A stretch of DNA of 64,000 nucleotides from Amoebidium appalachense (GCA_963693365.1 CAVNZM010000001.1:1860001-1924000); one strand, 5' to 3'; positions 11,094 to 23,947 are shown, counted from the first letter of the stretch. Numbers and translations are program-made. Notes: generated by a model from the sequence alone, not told the origin.

Positions 11094-11215
11094 TGTTGGA
11101 AGATGGTATCGTTATCCAGTCCGATCGCATGAATCAGATCATGATCGGCTGGTGGCCTGCGAGATCTTAACCGATTTCGTAGCTCATTTGGTAGAGCACT
11201 CGACCGGAGATAGAG
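11094..11215 (+). repeat. TRIM LTR, left half (interrupted by MULE)
   Basis: Begins TGTTGGAAGATGGTATCG and matches offsets 1-122 of the 289-bp TRIM LTRs at 51940 and 52682. It stops exactly after GAGATAGAG (11207-11215). The remaining offsets 114-289 are found at 44212-44387, so the two halves overlap by 9 bp. It contains the 5' half of the tRNA-like domain from 11173 (A-box region, with two small changes). Confidence 0.9.
11207..11215 (+). repeat. 9-bp target duplication, left copy
   Basis: GAGATAGAG. The intact LTRs have this sequence once (52053-52061). Here it is present on both sides of the 33-kb block (again at 44212-44220), as expected of a Mutator-type insertion. Confidence 0.85.
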
Positions 11216-11680
11216 AAGAACAATGCACCCCTATCCATGCAGGTCTATCTGTTCTCCTGCAGCCAATCAGAATGCCGTACTAGGAAACCCAATACTTCAA
11301 CCTGATAGGGTACAGGAGAGGACAGCAAACCAACCAACGGCATTAGCACTTGACTGCATATCCCATTTCCATTGGCTGCCCAAAAGTCTTAGCACACCTT
11401 GCTACGGCCGCAAAGATGCTGAGGACTGAGACTGACACACGGTGCCCATCTCCCGGTAGGGTCCAAGTCATGCGAGAGCTTGATTGTGGGACGGCAAGGA
11501 CCAGAAATAAGTTTTTTGATTGGCTGAGGTTTTGGCGCCCCGCTTACTTAAAGAATATGAAGAAGAGCTTTGTCGGGTGGGCATTTGCTGAGGTGGAGTT
11601 TGTTTTTGCCAAGAAACAGCAGCAGTAGACATAAGTCTCGTTTCTTGTTACTTCAGCTTGGTAGGTTTGCGCGTACCAGC
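11216..11680 (+). promoter_or_regulatory. left end and putative promoter of the MULE
   Basis: Unique sequence with two CCAAT/ATTGG boxes (near 11260, 11380), a GATTGGCTGAGG at 11516 and TTTTGGCGCC at 11530-11539, which fits the E2F/DP consensus TTTSSCGC. An inward-facing TTTTGGCGCC also occurs 242 bp from the right end. A possible start codon with donor (ATG at 11681, AG|GTGCTT at 11700) follows. Promoter function is inferred. Confidence 0.4.
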
Positions 11681-12039
11681 ATGTCACGTGCTGTGTGCAG
11701 GTGCTTTTTGCTTCTTGGGTTGATTTTGCCAGCGCCCCAACGCCTCAACGCGCCCCCCCCTCCCCCCCCCCCTCCCCCCCCCCCCTCCACCCTCTTCCTC
11801 TCCTCTTTCTCTTCCCCCCATTCCCCATCTGTCCCTTCTTCGCCCAGAACCTAGACTTACCCTCACGTCCTTGCATGGACCCCTTCTTTTAACCTTGCTC
11901 CTTATTTTTCTCATGGTCTTGGCGTCTTCTCCTTTGCAGTGGTTACTCCCCCCTCCCCCCCCCCCCGCTCCGCCACCCTCCCTCCCCCGTTCTTTCATAC
12001 CCATACCCATTGTTTCATGTCCATGGTTAGCTCTGCCTC

Positions 12040-12759
12040 TCGGGTTGGTCGTTTAGTTTCCACCACTCCCTTTCTTCTTCTGCTTACAACAACCTTCTCA
12101 CGCTTCCCTATCTAAGCACAAGTGCACCTTCTCTCTCCCACGTCCCCCCTCCGTGTCTTTCTATCCACATCTCTCGCTTCTCTCTACCCTCCCCCCACCC
12201 CTCTCCCTCCGTCCCACACACACGCCCACACACAATCTCTCCCTCTCTCTCTCTTTCTCCCCCCCCCTCTCTTTCTGTTCGTATCTCTCTCAGTCTCTCT
12301 TCCCCCTCCTCTCCTGTTCCTGTCTCCCCTCTCTTCCTCCTGCACACAAACACACAAACACACACCCTTTCTCATCCCCTCCCCCCCCCTTCTCTTTCTC
12401 CCCCTCCCTTCATCCCACACAAACACACACGCACTCCCCCGTCCCCCCGTCCTTCTCTTCCCCGCCCCTCCTTTGATCCCACACACAAACATACACACCC
12501 TCCTCCCTTTTCTTCCCACACACACACACACACACACACGTCTTGAGAATAGAGGGAGTGCCGGGGAGGGGGGAGGAGGGGGGGAGGGGACTCTTTTTCA
12601 TTCTGTAACCCTTATCTGTAACCCTTCTCTGTGGCTTCGAATAACTCAACAGCTCATTAAGCCACGTCTGTCCCCGCAGACTGCACGGAACTCAGCTGCT
12701 GTGTGACAAAGGTGGTAGACCATATCAACAGCCAGCCACAAGGCAGTACGTGCCTCCTC

Positions 12760-12805
<46 letters not shown>

Positions 12806-12975
12806 CCCTCCCACCCTCCCCTCCCCATAACCCTCCTCCCAGCCTGGCGCCGCCGCTCCAAACGGAGGTGATGTGTTGCCACACTCCCCATTTTTTGACA
12901 CCTCAGTCACCTATCAGGTAACAGCGGAAGAGTATTTTTGTGGGGGGCAGGTGGGGGGGGGGGGGGGGGGGGGGG

Positions 12976-13019
<44 letters not shown>

Positions 13020-13436
13020 GCTGAAGATCCCCAATGTTGGCTTTTTTTGCACGGAGGAAAGAGCATTGGGGTCGAGGTTCCCCCCCTCCCCCCCCCCCTT
13101 CCCTTCACCATTTTCACGCTTCTCTATCTAAGCACGAGTGCACCTTTCTCTCCCCCCTCCTCCCTCCGTCTCTCTGTATCCACATCTCTCGCTTCTCTCC
13201 CTCCCCCTCCCCTCTCCCTCTCCCTCCCTCCGGCACACACACACACACACACACACACAATCTTGCTCTCTCTTTCTCCCTCCCTCTCTTTATGTTCGTA
13301 TCTCTCTCAGTTTTTCTTCCCCGTCCTCTCGTGTTCCTGTCTCCCCTCTCTTCCTCCTGCACACATACACATACACACACACACCCATTCTCACCCCCCC
13401 CCCTCCTCCGCCCTTCGCTTCCTCCCCTCCCTTCAT

Positions 13437-13472
<36 letters not shown>

Positions 13473-13630
13473 CTCTCACCCCCCCCCCCCCCGCCTTCTC
13501 TTTTCCCCCCTTTTTTCATCCAACACACGCACACACACCCTCTTTCCTTTCTTCCCCCCCCCCCCCCCCGCGCCCATCTCTCCTCCTCTACTTTGGTCAA
13601 TTAGTTTCCACCACACAATCTCTTTCTCAT

Positions 13631-13681
<51 letters not shown>

Positions 13682-14500
13682 CTCTCACCCAACCCCCCCC
13701 CCCCCCCCCCGCCCTTCGCTTCCCCCCCCTCCCTTCATCCCACACAAACACACACACACAAACACACCGTGTGACACACGCACCCTCTCTCACCCCCCTA
13801 CCCCCCCCCCCCCCCCATTCTGTCTGTGCACATGGCTGATGTTGCATGCTTGAATGTTTGCCTTTGAATGTGTCCTTCGTGCATGCGTACTTCGTACGGT
13901 GTCCGCATTCAAACCCCCTCCCCCCCCCCCAAACCCCCCCGCCTTCTCTTTTCCCCCCTCCATTCATCCCACACATGCACACACACCCTCTTCCCTTTGC
14001 TTTCTTTCCCCCTCTCCCCCCCCCCCCCCCCCCTCCTCCTACTTTGGTCAATTAGTTTCCACCACACGCTTTTCTCTTTTGCTTACAACACCGTTCTCAC
14101 ATTCCCTATCTAAGCTAAAAGTACACCTTCTCTCTCCCCCGTCCCCCCTCCGCCTCTCTCTATCTGCATCTCTCGCTTCTCTCCACCTTCCCCTTCTCCT
14201 CTCTCTCCCTCCCGCACACACACACACACACACACAATCTCTCCCTCTATCTCTCTTTCTCCCTCCCTCTCTCTCTCTGTTCGTATCTCTCTCAGTCTCT
14301 CTTCCCCCTCCCCTCATGTTCCTGTCTCCTCTCTATTTCTCCTGCACACTCAAACACACACACACACACACACACACCCTTTCTCACCCCCTCCCCCCCC
14401 TGCCCTTCTCTTTCCCCTTCTCCTTTCATTCCCCCCCCCCCCCCCCTCCCCCCCCCCCCCCCCCCCCCCTCCCCTATCTTTCCTCCTCTTACTCCGTTTC
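12040..14500 (+). repeat. duplicated pyrimidine-rich intron blocks
   Basis: A block with TTCTCACGCTTCCCTATCTAAG..., then clustered TCTCTC, CCCC and ACACAC runs recurs at about 12080-12540, 13105-13400 and 14085-14480; 'ACTTTGGTCAATTAGTTTCCACCACAC' recurs at 13590 and 14041. The plus strand is almost purely C/T/CA, with G runs only at 12950-13018. This is intronic satellite-like expansion; the long proline/serine ORFs here are artefacts of composition. Confidence 0.7.
12680..12745 (+). CDS. candidate exon X1 of the rightward MULE gene
   Basis: 66 bp bounded by a good acceptor (TCCCCGCAG) and donor (GTACGT). A copy at 14881-14946 has the same borders and one change, within a ~250-bp duplicated segment. 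Two frames are open (one reads LHGTQLLCDKGGRPYQQPA). Because 66 is a multiple of three, one or both copies could be spliced in without a frame change. Linkage in phase to the next exon is not resolved. Confidence 0.4.
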
Positions 14501-14691
14501 TCTTACCAATGTGTAGAATCCGGCCCTTAAAAATCCGGCACTTATTATACACTTATCTCTTAGCCTTTCAAACAAATAAGTGCCCAAATACACACACGCA
14601 CCACAAGTCAGACGAACATACCATCACATGGCAAGCACTACCTCACAGGCACACCCTGACCTCATCCACGCACGCGTGCGCGCGCACACGC

Positions 14692-14747
<56 letters not shown>

Positions 14748-14880
14748 ACACACGTCTTAAGGATCGAGGAGTTCTGGGTGGGCAACTAAAGCTCTTTTAC
14801 AATCTGTAACCTTTCTCTGTAACCCTTCTCTGTGGCTTCTTATCATTCAACAGCTCTTTAAGCCACGTCTGTCCCCGCAG

Positions 14881-14946
14881 GCTGCACGGAACTCAGCTGC
14901 TGTGTGACAAAGGTGGTAGACCATATCAACAGCCAGCCACAAGGCA
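14881..14946 (+). CDS. candidate exon X1 duplicate
   Basis: Second copy of the 66-bp candidate exon, again CCCCGCAG before and GTACGT after. The splice sites are conserved while flanking poly-C and G runs have diverged, which suggests the exon has been kept. Confidence 0.4.
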
Positions 14947-15142
14947 GTACGTTCTCTTTCCCCCCCCTCCCCCCTCCCCCTTCCCCCCCCCCCCCATAAC
15001 CCTCCTCCCCGCCTCCCCTCCCCCCCCCCCCCCCCCTTCCCCCGGCCGCCCCAAGCGGAGGAGGTGATGTGTTGCACGCTTCCCAGTGTTGACACCTTAT
15101 TCACTTATCAGGAAATGGCGGAAGAGTGTTTTTTTTTTGTTT

Positions 15143-15174
<32 letters not shown>

Positions 15175-15586
15175 GGAGGTGAAGGAGGAGGGGAGGGGGG
15201 GGGGGGGGGGGGGGTCTGTAACTCTCCTCTGTATCTTGTGTCTGTTTCCCTCGGTGACATGTAGTCATTTGTGCCTGTATCTTTTTTCCGTATCTTGTGG
15301 TGGTGCATGCAACTTCCCTTTGTATCTGGTCCCTGTACCTTTTCTCTGTATAATGTGTCTGTCTGTATATTCCGCCTCTACCGTTGCTTCCTTAATTCGT
15401 CTTCGTAGCTTCCCCCTTTTGTCTTGGTTATGCTGTGTCTTTACCATCCGTACGTATCTTGTGGTTGTACCTTCCCTTCACTATGTATCTGTGTCTGTTT
15501 AATGTGTCTCGACCTTCACACACACACACACACACCATTGGCATTCTTTACGAGCCCACTTTAACCCATCACGTATTCATCATTAG

Positions 15587-15682
15587 GGCACTGGGTGTAC
15601 CTGTCCGGCCCTGCTGCAACCTCCCAGCACCCTCCTCAACATCAACAGCCCTCTCAACCCGAGGCCAATGATGCCAATGCAG
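15587..15682 (+). CDS. candidate exon X2 of the rightward MULE gene
   Basis: 96 bp between acceptor CATCATTAG and donor GTAAGC. In phase 0 it reads through and joins in frame to the exon starting at 17999. Another frame is Gln/Pro-rich. It is duplicated exactly at 16869-16964. Confidence 0.4.
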
Positions 15683-15884
15683 GTAAGCTCTCACCAATCA
15701 ACATGGATGTCTTTATTTCTGACTTTTTCGCATGCATCCTATTGCGCCCAGCCTTTTGTCCCCGTCCCCCCCCCCCCCCCCCCCCCCCCCCCTTCCCTTC
15801 CCTTCCCCTCACACACACACACAAAACAACTCGTTGCAAGGAAGCAAAGGAATTCGTGTCTGTACGTTCCATCTAAATAATGTC

Positions 15885-16165
15885 TTAAACTTGCTCTGTC
15901 GGTGGTGTCTGTACCTTGCTTCTAGGTGTCTGTACCTTTCTTCTAGTTGTCTGTACCTTTCCCCGGGCCCTTAATAATATTTCTTTCTGTCGGTGGTGTC
16001 TGTACCTTTCTTCTAGGTGTCTGCACCTTTCTTCTAGGTGTCTGGACCTTTGCCTTTGCCTGGGCCGTGTATATAATGTGTCTGTAACTTGCTCTGTCGG
16101 TGGTGTCTGTACCTTTCTTCTAGTGTCTGTGCCTTTCTTCTAGTTGTTTGTACGTTTCCCGGGGC
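15885..16165 (+). repeat. minisatellite GGTGTCTGTACCTTTCTTCTA
   Basis: Imperfect ~21-bp units (TGTCTGTACCTTTCTTCTAG with CTGTAACTTGCTCTGTCGG variants) repeated about ten times; a matching array lies at 17165-17480 in the second unit of the tandem duplication and continues in looser form to ~17720. Confidence 0.7.
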
Positions 16166-16868
16166 CCTGTATAACGCACGTAAGGACACGGAAGGGGGCC
16201 CTACGCGCCTCAAGCGGAGGAGGTGATGTGTTGCACGCTTCCCAGTGTTGACACCTTATTCACTTATCAGGAAATGGCGGAAGAGTGTTTTTTTTTGTTT
16301 GTTTGTTTTTTTTTGGGGGGGGGGGGGGGGGGGGGGGGAGGTGAAGGAGGAGGGGAGGGGGGGGGGGGGACCCGAGCAACCCATTGTAAGAAAGCATGCA
16401 CACATTCTCTGGCTCACACACATGGAATGCATAGGCCCCCATGTGCTTATTCATGCCCGGAGGGGGGACGGGTAGGGGGGGGGGGGGGGGGTCTGTAACT
16501 CTCCTCTGTATCTTGTGTCTGTTTCCCTCGGTGACATGTAGTCATTTGTGCCTGTATCTTTTTTCCGTATCTTGTGGTGGTGCATGCAACTTCCCTTTGT
16601 ATCTGGTCCCTGTACCTTTTCTCTGTATAATGTGTCTGTCTGTGTATTCCATTCCGCCTCTACCGTTGCTTCCTTAATTCGTCTTCGTAGCTTCCCCCTT
16701 TTGTCTTGGTTATGCTGTGTCTTTACCATCCGTATGTATCTTGTGGTTGTACCTTCCCTTCACTATGTATCTGTGTCTGTTTAATGTGTCTCGACCTTCA
16801 CACACACACACACACACCATTGGCATTCTTTACGAGCCCACTTTAACCCATCACGTATTCATCATTAG

Positions 16869-16964
16869 GGCACTGGGTGTACCTGTCCGGCCCTGCTGCA
16901 ACCTCCCAGCACCCTCCTCAACATCAACAGCCCTCTCAACCCGAGGCCAATGATGCCAATGCAG
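16869..16964 (+). CDS. candidate exon X2 duplicate
   Basis: Second copy of the 96-bp candidate exon with the same acceptor and GTAAGC donor, inside unit 2 of the tandem duplication. The length keeps the reading frame if both copies are used. Confidence 0.4.
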
Positions 16965-19100
16965 GTAAGCTCTCACCAATCAACTTGGATGTCTTTATTT
17001 CTGACTTTTTCGCATGCATCCTATTGCGCCCAGCCTTTTGTCCCCGTCCCCCCCCCCCCCCCCCCCCCCCCCCCTTCCCTTCCCTTCCCCTCACACACAC
17101 ACAGACACAAAACAACTCGTTGCAAGGAAGCAAAGGAATTCGTGTCTGTACGTTCCATCTAAATAATGTCTTAAACTTGCTCTGTCGGTGGTGTCTGTAC
17201 CTTTCTTCTAGGTGTCTGTACCTTGCTTCTAGGTGTCTGTACCTTTCTTCTAGTTGTCTGTACCTTTCCCCGGGCCCTTAATAATATTTCTTTCTGTCGG
17301 TGGTGTCTGTACCTTTCTTCTAGGTGTCTGCACCTTTCTTCTAGGTGTCTGGACCTTTGCCTTTGCCTGGGCCGTGTATATAATGTGTCTGTAACTTGCT
17401 CTGTCGGTGGTGTCTGTACCTTTCTTCTAGTGTCTGTGCCTTTCTTCTAGTTGTTTGTACGTTTCCCGGGGCCCTGTATAACGCACGTAAGGACACGGAA
17501 GGGGGCCCTACGTGTCTGTAACTTGCTCTGTCGGTGGTGTCTGTACCTGTCTTCTAGTTGCACCTTTCCCCGGGCCCTGTGTGATGTGTCTGTAGCTTGC
17601 TCTGTCAGTGGTGTTTGTATCTTCCAACTGTTTGATGTGTTTGTGCGTTTTGCATGTTATCATGTTGTCTGTATCTTCCGCCTGTATCTTGTGTCTGTAC
17701 CTTCCCTCTACCACTACTCCTGTGTGGTGTTTGTACCTTCCCTCCCTATCTTTTTTGTACCCTGGCCCTTGGATCCTTCGGTACCTTGTGTAAGTTCCTC
17801 CAATGTGTATCTCACCCCTGTATGTTGTGTCTGTACTTTCCCTCTTCCCTCTATATTGTTCTGCAGCCCATGAACCCCAATCCCTCCCCCCTCCCTGTCC
17901 CCTCCCTCCCTGTCCCCTCCCCCCCCCCCCCCCCCCCCAACAACAACCTTTCCATCCATCCTCATAGATTGGGGTTTTTTAACAAAGTCTTCTTGCAGGA
18001 TGGTCAAGTCGTGCACTGTGACGGGTCCGCCGTCACAAGCAACAGTGCTGAAACGCCTCTCCGTGTAGTGGAATGGTTCTCCAGAAAAAAAAAGGGATCC
18101 CAGAAATTATCGCGCCCTATTGAACGCAAACTCAACGAAAGCTCTAAGGATTGGCTTTTTCGCCTCGATGAAAATACACGCGCACACGCTGAAAATGCAC
18201 ATGCCCACAATGCACGCACCCACGATGAAAATGCACGTGCCCACGATGAAAATGCACACTCCCAAGGTGAAAATGCAAGCACCCAAGAAACCCACAAGCA
18301 AACAAATAATAAGGGGATGACGTATGATGTCTCGGGTTATATAGACATTTACAACGCACTCAAAGACATCACACCAGGAGATGGTCAACTACACGATTCT
18401 AAAACTAAAACGGAAATATTTCGTGCCGTGTTCCAAAGTTCCGTACGTGAGAAAAAGGGGTTCGATTCGACCTATAGGAAGGCATTTGTAATCGGTCGTC
18501 TGAACGAAGTGTTGGACACACTCACAAGTGACGGGTGTATAACGAGTGTGCTGGCCGACACCTTACTTCAGTCAGTCAGCTATGCCGCTCTCGACCGTAT
18601 CAACGTGGATAAAAGCGAGGTATGGGGAATGTTTTTATGTCATGATGTGTCGCTCCCTTCATAAACCCTCTCCCCCCCCCCCCCCCCCCCCCCCCCCCGG
18701 CAAAAGAAAAACATTGCACACGTTTTGCATACCGGGCTGGTGGACATGTGATGTCTCTCCCATCCACAAGTCTCCGTAGGTACACGTGGTAAAGCCAGGA
18801 GTAATGTTACACCAGCCAACTGATTAATGCCGCCCCAGGAGGTCATCAGGTCAATAGCCGATATGTTACGTGCCGGTGCCGGGGTGTGTGCAGATGATCA
18901 TCCTTTCTTCCGCCTCTTCCCTGATCGTGAGGGGTCGCATCGCTTTCTGGAGGCCGTACGCAGTCTCTTGGATGAGCAAGCCCGCCCTGCCCTCCCTGGT
19001 AGTCAACCCCATCCTTTGAATACCCCCCTCCCCCCTCCCCCCCCTCCTCCTCCCCCCCCCCCCCCCTTCCCCCTAACCACCACCACCACCACATACACGT

Positions 19101-19160
<60 letters not shown>

Positions 19161-19798
19161 CCCCCCCCCCCCCCCCCCCCCCCCCCGTCCCGCCCCGCCA
19201 CACACACACACACACACACACACACAACATTCGCTCACACAAATACGTCTGTGAGAATGCCATACTTATGGAAAGGGGAAAGATAGACTTCTGCTCGCTG
19301 CAAGTAGGCCTGTTTGGAGATACGAAAATGGAGGGGGATTGGGGTCAAGAATAAAATGAGGAACATTGTTGTGCACGTTCTCACACACTGCCATGCAGGT
19401 ATCGTGCCGGATGTGGCAAGTGTGTGCACCTCCACGGCAGTAATCATTGCTACGGCTACGGAAACAGCCCCAGCTTGCGCCGAGACCCCCACTTCCTCCA
19501 CTTCCATTACAGTGCAACCCGGCCACACTCCCTTTATGCCCCTCCCTGGGTCCCCTAAAGGTGGGCAAAAATGATCACATCACGGTTTCCAAGAATCCGA
19601 TTTACATGTGTGCAGCTGTGGCAACAGGTTGTGGTGTGATAATGAATGGACACCTTTGGGCCAAACAACAAGGGTGGACAAAGGGTGTGTGTGTGGGTGG
19701 GGGGGAGGGGGGGTTTCGCGTATGTTGGCATCCAATATAGGGGGGGAAGAGGCTTTGGGGGGGGGGACGTGTTGGTTAGTTTCTGTTGGGTAAAGGTT

Positions 19799-19837
<39 letters not shown>

Positions 19838-20339
19838 TGTGTGTGTGTGCGCGCCTTCGCATATGCGTCTTGGACAACACATCACATGCTCCAAACAAAC
19901 AACAGCCCACATTTGATTGCTCACAGCCTTATTTGGTAGATGACGACGTCATACAGCTCATAGACGGGGTTGAAGCTCTGGACCTTGACGATGCCAAAGG
20001 TGGGTCACCAGGCTGATAGTACATTCCATATACATGGTGTGCATGTTGTGTACTAATCTTCTCATGTGTTTGCCGGTGTGACAGGCTGTGATGTTGCTGT
20101 AGGTATGTGGATGTATGAGTCAGTAGGTGTGACTGTGTTTCTTTGTGTGTATGTTTGTGTGTGTCCATGTGGGTCCATGTCCGAGAGTGGCTATTCTTAT
20201 GTACTTTCTACCTGGATTGTCTGCACAGACTGCTGCCCAATTTTCGTGTTGTTATATAAGCCTCCCTCCCCCCTCCCCCCGCCCTCCATCCAAAGCGACT
20301 GATAGACAATGAGAGGGAGAAGGGTGTAAGTGGAAATGT

Positions 20340-20370
<31 letters not shown>

Positions 20371-20458
20371 GGGGGAGAGGGCGGGGGGCTGCCTCGAAGA
20401 GTTGGGAATATGGTAATTTGGATTTGGGGGAGGTTGAGGGTCTTTCCCTCAATGGGAA

Positions 20459-20495
<37 letters not shown>

Positions 20496-20757
20496 ATTGT
20501 CACAATGTGGTATTTACTCACATGTATGTCCACAGAAGAGCTGGAGAAAAGCTTGGAACAAGAAAATCTTAAGGTATGTGACCAGAAGGCAATGTTGGGG
20601 GAGGATCTGTGTTGTCGTTTCTTTTGTATCACTGCACTTTGTTGTGCTGCACAGTGCTGCACTGTTGTTCGCATGCAGAACTTGTGCCTTGTTGTTTTTG
20701 TGTTTCAACTGGGCTGTCGTCTGGGGCTGTCAGTCTGGTGGTGCGGGTGGTGGTGAT

Positions 20758-20792
<35 letters not shown>

Positions 20793-21092
20793 GGCTTCGG
20801 TGTTGCCGGAAAAGGGAGGGGGGGGGGGGGAGGCTTCGGTGTTGCCGGGAAAGGGGGGGGGGGGGGGGGGGGAGGCTTCGGTGTTGCCGGAAAAGGAGGG
20901 GGGAGGGGGGGGGGCGGGAAGAAGGGTGTTGCCGGGAAAGGGGGGGGGGGGGGGGGGAGGGGTTGGAGGACAGAAGGGCGTTGCGTGTGGGGGGTTGGGG
21001 GGGGGAGGGGGGGGGGGGGGGGGGGGGGGGGGCTATCGCGCTTATCATTTCGTTGTGTCATGTGCAGGACGCAAGGAAAAAATTGCCAAAGG

Positions 21093-22027
21093 TGTTAAAT
21101 TGTATAAGTATTTGGGATGTAAGCAGAGACACAGTGGTGCAGTGTGAAAACACCACAGACACACACAACAACAAAACACGGAACGATCGGAGCAGTGTAC
21201 ACAACAGACATCAATGTTTAGACACGACTGAACTTAATTTATTTTGATCGCTAATAAATACCTGAAATTCCCTTAAGTTAAATCCATACATGATTTCCGA
21301 CCAGTCGGAAATCAGATCTATGTCTAAAATAACCAATCATAATTAACTGATTATTTCCCGGATAGATCCGGAGACGCGGGAACACACACCATAGGTCACA
21401 GCTATAAGAAAGAAAAGAGGTGAAGAGTAACGAGGAAAGAGGTGGTGTTTCTAACCTATCATCGGCTACAAAGACTCAGACATTTTCTGACTAAGTCCAC
21501 TGATTGGATATAGTACGGCAACACACAAAACAAAAGTGGTTGACTAAGCTATGAATCATACCTGACAAGCTAAAGTGTAACCTAAGTGTTTTTCTACCAA
21601 TCAAAACATAACGAGTAATATAAATCTACTCAACGTATATTAGTGAGAGAGAAATATAATTAAATGAAAGGAAACAAGAGAAGAAAGAAAGAGAAAAGAA
21701 AAGACGAAGAAAGAGGAAAAAGAAAAGAAAGCAGGACAGAAAACACGAACAGCAAAACACAGTTATAACCGAAGATATTCATGTACACATAACATGTACA
21801 CGTGTCTCCCTCACTGGGTAGACTCGTGTACCTATAATCAGTTGCTGTAATCGATATCTAAACACACGAATATAGCCGACACAACACGATTACAAGTACT
21901 CAAATACACTGGAGATCGATGTCATAATTTACGTACAAGGAGCACATCTTTTTCATTAAGTAAATGAATGAAAACATAACACGAACTGAGAAGATCTTAC
22001 AATATGTAAATACTACGTATTATAACA
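21093..22027 (-). repeat. 3' LTR of copia-B
   Basis: 935 bp, TGTT...AACA in sense direction. Preceded on the minus strand by AAGTGGGGA, the polypurine tract (22028-22036). Appears identical to the 5' LTR. Confidence 0.95.
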
Positions 22028-22136
22028 TCCCCACTTAAGACTTTGAAGTTTGTGTTATCATATCCCCACTGAACTAGTGAAATCTCCCCACTTGAGAACA
22101 GAAACGGAAAAAAAAAATTAAAGTGTGTACTTTTCC

Positions 22137-22232
22137 CGGGGGGGGGGGGGGGGGGAAGGGGGGGGGAGGGGGGGGGAAGGGGGGGGGGGGGAAGGGGGGG
22201 GGGGGGAAGGGGGGGGGGGGGGGGGGGGGGAA
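22137..22232 (+). repeat. interrupted poly-G tract in copia 3' UTR
   Basis: About 95 bp of G runs broken by AA or A, thus poly-C on the element's coding strand. The related 3' UTR at 44640-44700 has a T-rich stretch instead, so the tract is specific to this copy. Confidence 0.85.
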
Positions 22233-22449
22233 GGAACCGGGGCAAAAACAACGAATATATATAACGTGTATAGGCGGTGTTTGATTAACTGGGTTTTAAA
22301 CCAGTGAAAGATAGAGTAGAGTGATGGTACGGGTCAAACCTTATATATAAACCCTAAGTGGGCATACCCACAAAGGTAATACATATGATATAATGATGTT
22401 GATAAAGTAAGTAGTACACATGAGAAAATCACTCTTGAAGTAGGTCGGG

Positions 22450-23946
22450 TCAATCCACAATATCCGGTAAACAAAGTCGAGCACGATGGTGGACATGACT
22501 CGGGCCGGGGAGGGGTTTGGTGAGTATGTCAGCTAAGTTGTGGGCTGACTCAACGTAGTGGACAACCACGTCCCCACTGGCAATGTAGTCCTTGGTGTTG
22601 TGATACCGGACGGCAATGTGTTTGGTACGGTGCTTGATGCCGGTGGAGTTGACGATGGCAATGGTCGACTGGTTGTCACAGTACACCGGAGTCGGAGCAA
22701 GCATGGGACAGCCGAGTTCCTTGAAGAGGTCACGGACCCAAGCAACTTCTTGGGTGCCAGCATTGAGAGCAATCAGCTCAGCTTCAGTGGTGCTGGTGGC
22801 CGTGATGGGCTGGAGCTTGGAGTACCAGATGACGGGCATACCAGCAAACACGATAATGTAGCCGGTGGTAGACTTCTTGCTGTCGGCACAACCAGCAAAG
22901 TCAGCATCCGTGTAGCATTCGAGTATGGGGGACTGGGTGGCCGAGTACTTGTAGTCAATGCCAAGGTCAATGGTGCCGAGCAGGTACCGGGCCACACGAC
23001 GGAGAAGGTCCCAGTGAGTCTTGCCGGGGTTGGTGCTGAACCGACCAAGGAAGCCGATGGCATAGGCAATGTCGGGACGTGTGCACCGTGCCACCCAGAG
23101 GAGACGGCCGAGTAACTCACGGTAGGGCACGGTGAACGGTTGGGGGGGCAATCAGCCAGGGAGACGGTGGTGCCTGCAGGGATGGGGGTAGACTTGGACT
23201 TGGCATCGGTGAGGTTGAAGTCGTGGATGATATCCATGATGTAAGACCTCTGGTGCATGTGGAGGTGATGGGGATCAGAGTGATTAAAATCAACACCGAG
23301 CATACGGTCAAATGGACTCATACGACAGCTGGCCATCTTGCTGATGTGGGCAGCCAGGTCACTGGCAGCAGTAGAACCCCGGGTGTTGGTGATGGTGGAG
23401 TCATCGACGTAGTTACCAGCCCGTACCACATCGTTGTTGGGGAAGAACCGGAGGTAGATGCACGGGTCGGTCTTAGTACGGGTCAGGCCATGGGCAAGAA
23501 GAATGCCGTCGAGGAAGTCGTACCAAGCCTTGGAGGCTTGCTTGAGGCCGTACAGGGCTTTCTTGAGTCTCCAGACCTTGCCAAGTGTGGCCATGGTGAT
23601 GAATCCCGGGGGTTGTTTCATGTAGATGGTCTCGGTGAGTGGGCTGTTGAGAAAGGCCGTAGACACGTCGAGTTGATGTATGTCATGACCTTCAACAACG
23701 GCCAGAGCTAGGATGGCACGGAGAGCAGCCGGACGGATGACAGGGCTCTCAATCAACTCATAGTCAACACCGTATTGCTGACTGAAGCCTTGAGCAACAC
23801 CACGTGCCTTGATCTTGGTGTCACCAGCCGAGTTGAGAGTTTTCTCGGAGACAATCCACTTGAAGCCGACGATGTTAGCACCAGGGGGAGGGTCAACAAG
23901 TTCAAAGATGTCTTTGTCGACGAAGGCTTGATACTCAGCAGTCAGG
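22450..23946 (-). pseudogene. copia-B reverse transcriptase and RNase H
   Basis: Continues the polyprotein after the solo LTR. RT: 'KWIVSEKTLNSAGDTKIKARG' region, 'HDIHQLDVSTAFLNSPL' (first catalytic Asp), 'YGLKQASKAWYDFLD' and the catalytic NYVDD near 23400-23415. RNase H: 'YTDADFAGCADSKKSTTG' (near 22890), 'AELIALN', 'DNQSTIAI', ending ...LADILTKPL and a TGA at 22450-22452. The frame shifts once near 23145, in a C7 run (coding strand). Functions: cDNA synthesis and template removal. Confidence 0.9.
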
Positions 23947-23947
23947 G

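Larger units (their letters stand above)
15053..17512 (+). repeat. tandem duplication of a ~1.2-kb segment
   Basis: Unit 1 (about 15053-16205) and unit 2 (about 16212-17512) start with AAGCGGAGGAGGTGATGTG and end near GAAGGGGGCCCTACG. They share poly-T/G runs, CTGTAACTCTCC..., an exon candidate, a poly-C run and a minisatellite, with few base changes. Unit 2 has ~100 extra bp at 16371-16470. Confidence 0.85.
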
